A DNA stretch of 12,208 nucleotides from Thiomonas sp. (GTDB taxonomy: Bacteria > Pseudomonadota > Gammaproteobacteria > Burkholderiales > Burkholderiaceae_C): assembly GCA_028706735.1 (NCBI GenBank), contig JAQTVS010000051.1, forward strand, positions 1-12,208, in the 5' to 3' direction. Shown here piece by piece: positions 6,873-12,208 of the stretch. The position numbers and the translations under genes are program-made. The notes under the pieces were generated by a model. The model had not been told where the DNA came from and made no database searches. It worked only from the letters and a program-made list of their open reading frames with translations. Every line of letters starts with the position of its first letter. The stretch's first letter is position 1.

Positions 6873-8180
6873 ATGCACGAACATCCCTTACGCCAGCAAC
6901 TGCACAACGAGATTCACGCTCGCCCGTACGAGCGGGTTGGCGCGCCCGCGCAAGTCAGCCACCAGGTCATGCTGGTCAGTCCTGAGGAGTCGCAGCAGGC
7001 ATTCACGCATCTGAGTGAGTTGCTCGGTAACCTGCATCTGCCGCCGCCCTCGCCAGCCAGCATGTTCCATACCGAGCAGATCGGCCCCGTCCACCTGCGC
7101 TGGGAGCGACACGGTGAATTCATCAGCTATACCTTCATCACGCACGAGCAGATCGGCCCCGAAGGTGCGCTGTTTGAGCGTTGCGCCTGCGACCGCATTT
7201 CCGCAGACTGGCGCGCGCGCATTCCGGGGCAGCAGCTTTGCGCCAACCATGTGGCGGTCATGCCGGAAGACGAGCTGGATTGCGACGCCCTCCCCGACTT
7301 TTCCGCCGTGCTGGATGCCGACGCGCTGGTTGGCGCGGACGTTGCCGACGGTCATGCGCAGGTGTTCACCGATCTGCGCATTGCTCCTGACGGCTTTACG
7401 CGCTTCATCGTGCTGAGCAAACCCGTGTCGGCGCGACGGCGCGGACGCCTGGTGCAACGCCTGCTGGAAATCGAGACCTATCGTCTGCTGTCGCTGCTCA
7501 CCTTGCCGCTGGCGCGGGAGCTCACACCACGGCTCACTCTCTACGAACAGGATCTGATGAGCATCATGGATGTCATCGGCAGCAACCGCGCCACGGATGA
7601 TGTCGAGGCGCAGCGCGACCACAAAACCCTGGACCGCCTCACGCACCTGGCCTCCACTGTGGAGGGCGTGTATGCCGCGTCGCACGGCAGATTCACTGCC
7701 GCCAATGCGTATTACGACCTGGTCAACCGCCGCGTGGCGGATTTGCACGAAAAACAGATTTTCGGCTTGCAGACCATCGGCCAGTTTCTGGATCGGCGTC
7801 TGGCGCCCGCCATGCAGACCTGCGCCTGGGCGGAGCGACGGCAACAGGCGCTGTCCGAGCGGGTGGCGCGTTGCAGCAATTTGTTGCGCACGCGGGTGGA
7901 AGTCGCCATGCAGCAGCAAAATCGCAGCTTGCTGGCTTCGATGAACCGCAGGCAGTATCTGCAATTGCGGCTGCAACAAACAGTCGAAGGCTTGTCCGTG
8001 GCGGCGATCACGTATTACATGGCCTCGCTCGTCGGTCAATTGTTCGAAGCCGCCGAGCCGTGGTTGCACATCAAGCCCAAGCTGGCTGAGGGCATTTCCA
8101 TCCCCATCATCGCCCTGCTGGTGTGGTTCGCGCTGCAGCGCATGCACCACCGCCTGGAGCGCGCCAGCGAAAGCCGGTAA
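6873..8180 (+). CDS. DUF3422 family membrane-anchored protein, function unknown
   Basis: The 435-residue protein begins MHEHPLRQQLHNEIHARPYE. The N-terminal HPLR...EIHARP pattern is the mark of DUF3422, a proteobacterial family without a known function. Residues 1-200 are mixed alpha/beta (for example VHLRWERHGEFISYTFITHEQ at 73-93). Residues 190-370 look like long amphipathic helices (RRRGRLVQRLLEIETYRLLSLL, ASTVEGVYAASHGRF, LDRRLAPAMQTCAWAERRQQALSERV). Two membrane helices close the protein: about 371-391 (VEGLSVAAITYYMASLVGQLF) and 406-422 (EGISIPIIALLVWFALQ), each preceded or followed by basic residues. No signal peptide is visible. The gene stands alone, divergent from rpsB and convergent with rlmB. 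There is no clear Shine-Dalgarno before the ATG, so the start is less sure than the family call. The minus-strand frame across it (6888-8150) is a GC shadow. Confidence 0.88.
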   Translation: MHEHPLRQQLHNEIHARPYERVGAPAQVSHQVMLVSPEESQQAFTHLSELLGNLHLPPPSPASMFHTEQIGPVHLRWERHGEFISYTFITHEQIGPEGALFERCACDRISADWRARIPGQQLCANHVAVMPEDELDCDALPDFSAVLDADALVGADVADGHAQVFTDLRIAPDGFTRFIVLSKPVSARRRGRLVQRLLEIETYRLLSLLTLPLARELTPRLTLYEQDLMSIMDVIGSNRATDDVEAQRDHKTLDRLTHLASTVEGVYAASHGRFTAANAYYDLVNRRVADLHEKQIFGLQTIGQFLDRRLAPAMQTCAWAERRQQALSERVARCSNLLRTRVEVAMQQQNRSLLASMNRRQYLQLRLQQTVEGLSVAAITYYMASLVGQLFEAAEPWLHIKPKLAEGISIPIIALLVWFALQRMHHRLERASESR

Positions 8181-8191
8181 ACCCGGTAAAC
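8174..8191 (+). repeat. 9-bp tandem duplication giving two in-frame stops
   Basis: CCGGTAAAC occurs twice in direct succession (8174-8182 and 8183-8191). The first copy holds the TAA that ends the DUF3422 gene (8178-8180). The second holds another in-frame TAA (8187-8189). It probably arose by slippage and has no deleterious effect. Confidence 0.7.
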
Positions 8192-8211
8192 GCGCCGCTG
8201 CTCAGGCGCGT
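8190..8211. terminator. Possible hairpin between convergent genes (weak)
   Basis: ACGCGCC (8190-8196) pairs with GGCGCGT (8205-8211) over an 8-nt loop that includes the rlmB stop codon. It lies at the junction of the convergent DUF3422 and rlmB genes, so a bidirectional terminator is conceivable. Neither strand has a U-tract after the stem, so intrinsic termination is doubtful. Confidence 0.3.
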
Positions 8212-8930
8212 CGCTGGCGCACCGCCTCGTACAGGCAGACCCCGGCGGCGACGGAAACATTGAGGCTCTCCACCGCGCCGAGCATGGGAATCTGCAGAAG
8301 CTGATCGCAGGTTTCTCGCACCAGGCGGCGCATGCCGGCGCCTTCAGCGCCCATCACCAGCACGGCGGCCTGCGTCCAGTTGGCCGCATACACATCGTCA
8401 GTCGCCGTTTCATCCGTGCCCATGACCCAGAGGCCGCGATCCTGCAACTCGCCCAGGCTGCGCACCAGGTTGGTCACCATGAGATAAGGCACGGTTTCTG
8501 CCGCGCCACTGGCGACGCGGGCAACGGTGGGATTGAGGCCGACGGCGCGGTCTTTTGGCGCAATGACCAAATCCACGCCCGCGGCATCTGCGGTGCGCAG
8601 GATGGCGCCGAGATTGTGCGGATCGGTCACGCCATCGAGTGCGAGAACGAGCGGCGCCCCCTCCACGGCGTCGAGCACGGCGTGGAGGTCCTGCACACTG
8701 GGCAAATCGTCCACCTGGGCCACCACGCCCTGATGACGATCGGTTCCTGCCAGCGCAGCCAGACGTTCGGCGCTCAAGGTTTTGAGTTCCACGCCAGCGT
8801 CCTCGACTTTGCGCAGGAACTGCTGCATGCGGGCATCGCGACGGCTCGCGTCCACATAAACCGCATGCACGGAAGCTGGCGCTGCCCGCAGCCGCGCACC
8901 CACGGCGTGAAAACCATACAGCGGCTTCAT
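8202..8930 (-). CDS. rlmB: 23S rRNA (guanosine-2251-2'-O)-methyltransferase RlmB (TrmH/SpoU family)
   Basis: SAM-dependent SPOUT methyltransferase that methylates the ribose of G2251 in the P-loop of 23S rRNA. It has 242 residues (E. coli 243). An N-terminal L30e-like substrate domain ([16 protein letters not shown]..., residues 1-75, including HQGVVAQV) is followed by the knot domain. That domain carries motif 1 [24 protein letters not shown] (97-120, N106 and R112), motif 2 [13 protein letters not shown] (192-204, E196) and motif 3 [23 protein letters not shown] (214-236, S222 and N224). The HAVGA start and motif spacing favour RlmB over other SpoU members. Its ATG overlaps the stop of the upstream ABC ATPase gene (ATGA, 8927-8930), and a perfect AGGAGGT stands 6 nt before it. 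It is therefore likely co-transcribed with that gene, yet able to initiate on its own. Confidence 0.93.
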   Translation of the reverse strand: MKPLYGFHAVGARLRAAPASVHAVYVDASRRDARMQQFLRKVEDAGVELKTLSAERLAALAGTDRHQGVVAQVDDLPSVQDLHAVLDAVEGAPLVLALDGVTDPHNLGAILRTADAAGVDLVIAPKDRAVGLNPTVARVASGAAETVPYLMVTNLVRSLGELQDRGLWVMGTDETATDDVYAANWTQAAVLVMGAEGAGMRRLVRETCDQLLQIPMLGAVESLNVSVAAGVCLYEAVRQRRA

Positions 8931-9622
8931 GCGGCCACCTCCTGCGCCTGCTCGGTCAACCGGCCGGCATGCATGATGCAGATGCGATCGCAGCGCGCGG
9001 CCAGGGCCGGATCGTGCGTGACCAGAACCAGGGTCGCGCCCATCTCCTCGCGAAGCCGAAACATCAGATCCATGATGCGCTCGCCGGTCGCCGCATCGAG
9101 ATTGCCCGTGGGTTCGTCAGCCAGCACCAGCCGCGGCCTGCCGACGAATGCACGCGCCAGCGCCACACGCTGCTGCTCCCCGCCCGACAGCAATGCCGGA
9201 CGATGGTGCAGACGCTGCCCCAGGCCCACGGCCTGCAGCAAGGCGGTGGCCAGATCCACTGCGCCCTGTGGCCGACCCAAAATTTCCAGCGGAAGCACCA
9301 CATTTTCCAGGGCGGTGTAATGGTCGATGAGCTGGAAGTTCTGGAACACGAAACCGATTTTTTGCGCCCGCAGATCGGCCCGCCCGTTTTCGTCCAGACT
9401 CGCCAGATCCACCCCGTCAATCAGCACCCGGCCCGCGCTGGGCAGATCCATTCCAGCAAGCAGCGCCAGCAAAGTGGACTTGCCCGAGCCCGACGCGCCG
9501 GTGATGGCGATGGTCTGCCCCGAGGGGATGCGCAGTTGCACCCCGGAAAGGATGGTGAGCGCGTCGCCAACGTCGGAGACGGTCTTGCCCAGATCCTGCG
9601 CGACAATCACATCGACCGTCAT
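8927..9622 (-). CDS. ybbA: ABC transporter ATP-binding protein, YbbA/LolD type
   Basis: The 231-residue ATPase belongs to the MacB/LolD/YbbA group. Walker A is GASGSGKS (42-49), the Q-loop is in FVFQNFQLI (Q94), the signature is [14 protein letters not shown] (145-158), Walker B is [12 protein letters not shown] (165-176), and the H-loop His is H203 (LVTHD). In E. coli ybbA is divergent from tesA and followed by the large permease gene ybbP. Here tesA is likewise divergent, but no permease follows: the next gene is rlmB, joined by an ATGA overlap. The partner must be elsewhere, or the ATPase works alone. The ATG at 9622 ([15 protein letters not shown]) has AAGG 5 nt upstream and matches homologue N-termini. 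The open frame to 9730 lies over tesA and is not used. The assignment to YbbA rather than LolD rests on context. Confidence 0.85.
   Translation of the reverse strand: MTVDVIVAQDLGKTVSDVGDALTILSGVQLRIPSGQTIAITGASGSGKSTLLALLAGMDLPSAGRVLIDGVDLASLDENGRADLRAQKIGFVFQNFQLIDHYTALENVVLPLEILGRPQGAVDLATALLQAVGLGQRLHHRPALLSGGEQQRVALARAFVGRPRLVLADEPTGNLDAATGERIMDLMFRLREEMGATLVLVTHDPALAARCDRICIMHAGRLTEQAQEVAA
8937..8943 (-). promoter_or_regulatory. Perfect Shine-Dalgarno of rlmB inside ybbA
   Basis: AGGAGGT on the minus strand, 6 nt before the rlmB ATG at 8930 and inside the last codons of ybbA. It is the strongest ribosome binding site in the window. Together with the ATGA overlap it suggests efficient re-initiation on rlmB. 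Confidence 0.75.
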
Positions 9623-9634
9623 GGAAGCCTTGTC
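9623..9634. promoter_or_regulatory. Shared 12-bp gap with the ribosome binding sites of both divergent genes
   Basis: The only bases between the start codons of ybbA (9622) and tesA (9635) hold GGAAG on the plus strand (9623-9627, 7 nt before the tesA ATG) and AAGG on the minus strand (9628-9631, 5 nt before the ybbA ATG). The sites support both start choices. Confidence 0.55.
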
Positions 9635-10327
9635 ATGAAATTTGGAATGAAGCCGATTGTAGGAAGCCCGCACCACGCCTCGCGCCGCAAGGTCTTGGGG
9701 CTGCTGCTGGGCGCCGCCGTTGCAGCGCAAGCGCAGGCCGCACCAGCAGCGACCAAACCCGCCCTGCTGGTGGTGGGCGACAGCCTGTCCGCCGGCTACG
9801 GACTGGAAACCGGCAAAGGCTGGGTGGCTCTGTTGCGCAAACGCATGGAAGCAGACAAGCCCGGCTGGGCGGTGATCAACGCCAGCATGAGCGGCGACAC
9901 CACAGCAGGCGGGCTGGCCCGCCTGCCTGCCTTACTGTCGCGCGACAAGCCGCGGGTCGTCATCATCGAACTGGGGGGCAACGACGCGCTGCGCGGCCTG
10001 TCGCTGCAACAAACGCAAGACAATCTTTCGCGCATGACGGCCTTGTGCAAGAAGGCCGAGGCGCGTGTTTTGCTGGTCGGCATGCAAATTCCGCCAAACT
10101 ATGGCCCTGCGTACACGGCCCGATTCGCCGCGATTTTCCCTGCGGTCGCCAAGTCGCATAACGTGCCCCTGGTGCCGTTTTTGCTCTCTGGCGTAGTGAC
10201 GCACCCAGACTGGTTTCAATCCGACAACATCCATCCCACCGCACAGGCGCAGCCCACCATGCTCGATACCGTCTGGACACACCTGAAGCCCCTTCTTGGC
10301 TTGAAACCCTCGAAAGGCGTGCGATGA
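9635..10327 (+). CDS. tesA: TesA-type GDSL esterase / lysophospholipase with Tat-like signal
   Basis: Secreted SGNH hydrolase of the thioesterase I / protease I / lysophospholipase L1 group (arylesterase). It has 230 residues. The N-terminus MKFGMKPIVGSPHHASRRKVLG carries a twin-arginine motif (S-R-R-K-V-L, RR at 17-18), then a hydrophobic stretch LLLGAAVAAQ, with likely cleavage after AQAQA (about 31-35). The mature enzyme has block I VVGDSLSAGYGL (nucleophile S50), block II ASMSGDTTAGGLARLPALL (G87), block III ELGGNDALRGL (N116) and block V DNIHPTAQAQP (D197 and H200). The middle (IPPNYGPAYTARFAAIFP) closely follows E. coli TesA. It is divergent from ybbA, as in E. coli. Its stop overlaps the mnmH start (ATGA, 10324-10327). 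The ATG at 9647 is a possible alternative start that keeps the signal intact. Confidence 0.9.
   Translation: MKFGMKPIVGSPHHASRRKVLGLLLGAAVAAQAQAAPAATKPALLVVGDSLSAGYGLETGKGWVALLRKRMEADKPGWAVINASMSGDTTAGGLARLPALLSRDKPRVVIIELGGNDALRGLSLQQTQDNLSRMTALCKKAEARVLLVGMQIPPNYGPAYTARFAAIFPAVAKSHNVPLVPFLLSGVVTHPDWFQSDNIHPTAQAQPTMLDTVWTHLKPLLGLKPSKGVR
9656..9661 (-). promoter_or_regulatory. Candidate -10 element for ybbA-rlmB inside tesA
   Basis: TACAAT on the minus strand (five of six matches to TATAAT) lies 33 bp before the ybbA ATG, within the first codons of tesA. A start near 9649 would give a leader of about 27 nt carrying the AAGG site. No convincing -35 is seen at the proper distance, so this is tentative. 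Confidence 0.35.
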
Positions 10328-11442
10328 ATCCCCGCACGATGGACGCCGCCGAAGCCCTGCAAGCGCTGCAATCCTTCAGTGCCGTGATTGATGTACGCAG
10401 CCCGTCCGAATTCGCACTCGACCACATGCCCGGCGCGCAAAACTGGCCCGTGCTCGACGACGCGCAGCGGGCCGAAGTCGGCACGCTCTACACCCAGATC
10501 GATCCCTTTGTCGCCAACAAACGCGGCGCGGCGCTCATTGCTCGCAATATCGCCAACCACATCGAAGCGCATGCTGACGCCCTCCCCAAATCCTGGACGC
10601 CGCTGGTGTATTGCTGGCGCGGTGGCAATCGCTCGGGTGCGATGGCGCACATTCTGGCGCGCGTTGGGTTTTCCGTCGTTCTGGTGCAGGGTGGCTATCG
10701 CGCGCTGCGCCGCGCGCTGCGTGCCGATCTGGAACAGTTGCCTGGGCGGCTGCAATTCCACGTTCTCTGCGGCCGCACCGGCAGCGGAAAGAGCCGCCTG
10801 CTGCGCGCCTTGCAGGTTGCTGGCGCGCAGGTGCTCGACCTCGAAGCGCTGGCGCAGCACCGCGGCTCCGTTCTGGGGCTGGAACCTGGGGATGAACAGC
10901 CCTCGCAAAAACTCTTCGAATCCCACCTTTGGGCTGAACTGCATGGCTTCGACCCGCAACGTCCGGTGTTTGTCGAAGCGGAAAGCAAGAAGATCGGCTT
11001 GCTTCACGTTCCCGAAGCCTTGATGGAACAGATGCGCATAGGGCGCTGCGTGTCGCTGGAACTCGATCCCGCCTTGCGTGTGGAGTTTTTGTTACAGGAC
11101 TACGCCGCGCTGTCCGCAGACCGTGCGCTGCTGGAGCAACGCCTGGACAGTTTGCGCGCGTTACGCGGCGCAGACGTGGTGAAACACTGGAAAGACTTGG
11201 TAGCGCAAGGCAATCTGCGGGCATTCACTGCAGACATTCTGGCTCAACACTACGACCCAAGCTACGCACGCTCCATGGTCAACAATTACCGCCAGTTTGA
11301 ATCCGCGCCACGCATTGAGCTTGGCGGAATTGACGAGGGCGCCTTCGCCCACGCCGCAGCGCAAATGCTGCGCATTTCAAACGCGCCCGCGCGCGCTGGC
11401 TTGCACAGCACTCAAGCACAAGCCGAAGCCGGCAGTTGCTGA
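10324..11442 (+). CDS. mnmH: tRNA 2-selenouridine synthase MnmH (SelU/YbbB)
   Basis: Replaces the sulfur of 2-thiouridine (mnm5s2U34) with selenium, through a geranylated intermediate, in the wobble position of Lys, Glu and Gln tRNAs. Selenophosphate from SelD is the donor. It has 372 residues (E. coli 364). The N-terminal rhodanese domain (about 1-130) has VIDVRSPSEFALDHMPGAQNWPVL and the active-site loop VYCWRGGNRSG with C97, the same number as in the E. coli enzyme. The C-terminal P-loop domain starts LCGRTGSGKSRLL (148-160) and contains FVEAESKKIG. Its ATG overlaps the tesA stop, and AAAGG stands 6 nt before it. The gene lies near tesA and ybbA in E. coli as well. The last 31 bp overlap the convergent dusA. 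The C-terminal tail (about 350-372) is poorly conserved. Confidence 0.94.
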   Translation: MNPRTMDAAEALQALQSFSAVIDVRSPSEFALDHMPGAQNWPVLDDAQRAEVGTLYTQIDPFVANKRGAALIARNIANHIEAHADALPKSWTPLVYCWRGGNRSGAMAHILARVGFSVVLVQGGYRALRRALRADLEQLPGRLQFHVLCGRTGSGKSRLLRALQVAGAQVLDLEALAQHRGSVLGLEPGDEQPSQKLFESHLWAELHGFDPQRPVFVEAESKKIGLLHVPEALMEQMRIGRCVSLELDPALRVEFLLQDYAALSADRALLEQRLDSLRALRGADVVKHWKDLVAQGNLRAFTADILAQHYDPSYARSMVNNYRQFESAPRIELGGIDEGAFAHAAAQMLRISNAPARAGLHSTQAQAEAGSC

Positions 11443-12208
11443 TCCTCTGGTGGATCAACATCGCACACCGCGGATAAGCGCGCCTCACGCGCGACCCTGA
11501 ACAGATCATGCGCAGACAGTGTGGATAAAAGTTTCGAGTCACTCAAAACCTGCCGCCACAGCCGCCCGCCGGGCTGCCCTTTCCACAAATTCAATATATG
11601 ACGCGTCATGGACTGCGGATGCAGTCCACGGCTCTTCCAATGCGCAATGTAGGCGCATAGTTGCTCCTCCACCTCCTCGCGCTGCGGCGGCGTTGACGCA
11701 GACTGCCCGAGGATCGCCGAATCCCATTGCGCCATCATCCACGGATCCTGATAAGCCGAGCGCCCCACCATCACCCCATCAACCTGCCCGAGCCACTCGC
11801 TCACTTGTTCATTGGATTTGATGCCCCCGTTCAAAATAAAATGCGACTGTGGGAAATCGCGCTTGAGCTGCAGCACGAACGCGTGCCGAAGAGGAGGCAC
11901 CGCACGATTCTCCTTCGGACTCAGCCCATCAAGCCAGGCCGAGCGCGCATGCACGATAAAGGTCGCGCAACCTCCTTCCGCAACCGTGCCAACGAAATCT
12001 CGCACAAAACCATAGCTGTCCTCATGATCAATACCGAGGCGGTGCTTGACCGTCACAGGGATTTCCGCGGCAACGGCGTCTCGCATTGCAGCCACGGCAT
12101 CACGCACCAAACTCGGCTCTGCCATCAAGCAGGCTCCAAAAGCCCCTCGCTGCACACGCGGGCTCGGGCAACCGCAATTCAGGTTGATTTCGTCATACCC
12201 CCAGTCCC
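11412..12208 (-). CDS. dusA: tRNA-dihydrouridine(20/20a) synthase DusA (5' end outside window)
   Basis: FMN- and NADPH-dependent enzyme that reduces uridine 20/20a in the tRNA D-loop. The frame is open from the right window edge to the stop at 11412, giving 264 residues. DusA is about 330 residues long, so roughly 70 N-terminal residues are missing. The visible part begins [29 protein letters not shown], where the Cys of GACLM is the expected catalytic acid. It continues with [50 protein letters not shown], the FMN phosphate region [10 protein letters not shown] and [14 protein letters not shown], and [23 protein letters not shown]. The [15 protein letters not shown] block separates DusA from DusB and DusC. 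A GTG at 12155 could look like a start, but the conserved residues upstream show it is internal. It converges on mnmH with a 31-bp overlap. Confidence 0.95.
   Translation of the reverse strand, partial: [264 protein letters not shown]

Noticed and set aside
6888..8150. 420-codon open frame on the minus strand opposite the DUF3422 gene
   Set aside because: It has no family similarity or ribosome binding site. The plus-strand protein is a clear DUF3422 member, and long antisense frames are common in high-GC genomes.
8969..9634. Upstream extension of the tesA frame back to 8969
   Set aside because: This part is antisense to ybbA, shows no SGNH similarity, and would place the Tat-like signal internally.
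12153..12155. GTG as the start of dusA
   Set aside because: The frame upstream encodes [11 protein letters not shown], conserved in DusA, so the gene continues beyond the window edge.

Overview
The window looks like ordinary chromosomal DNA from a high-GC betaproteobacterium, probably Burkholderiales. This rests on the gene order rpsB-tsf-pyrH-frr-uppS-cdsA-dxr-rseP (a core cluster of that class), on protein similarity, and on the many long spurious antisense ORFs typical of high GC. The genus cannot be fixed from the sequence alone. I see no tRNA, rRNA, CRISPR array, insertion sequence, integrase or other mobile DNA.

Left part (1-6581, all minus strand, read right to left): rpsB (ribosomal protein S2), tsf (EF-Ts), pyrH (UMP kinase), frr (ribosome recycling factor), uppS (undecaprenyl-PP synthase), cdsA (CDP-diacylglycerol synthase), dxr (DXP reductoisomerase) and the N-terminal part of rseP (site-2 protease). 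The cluster joins translation and UMP supply to isoprenoid precursor supply (dxr), the lipid carrier of cell-wall synthesis (uppS), phospholipid synthesis (cdsA) and envelope stress proteolysis (rseP). An extended -10 promoter lies about 220 nt before rpsB. A strong intrinsic terminator sits between rpsB and tsf and probably works as an attenuator that sets S2 output above the distal genes.

Middle (6582-8180): a 291-bp divergent intergenic region (the longest non-coding stretch here), then a plus-strand gene for a DUF3422 membrane protein of unknown function.

Right part (8202-12208): two divergent pairs. To the left (minus) a YbbA-type ABC ATPase overlaps rlmB (23S rRNA 2'-O-methyltransferase) by ATGA. 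To the right (plus) a TesA-type GDSL hydrolase with a twin-arginine-like signal overlaps mnmH (tRNA 2-selenouridine synthase), also by ATGA. Their start codons are only 12 bp apart, and that 12 bp holds both Shine-Dalgarno sequences. dusA (tRNA dihydrouridine synthase) converges on mnmH, overlaps its 3' end by 31 bp, and runs off the right edge.

I found no clearly new system. The most interesting points are the rpsB leader and attenuator, the three RNA-modification genes tied to a permease-less YbbA ATPase and a Tat-type TesA, and the uncharacterised DUF3422 protein with its two C-terminal membrane helices.
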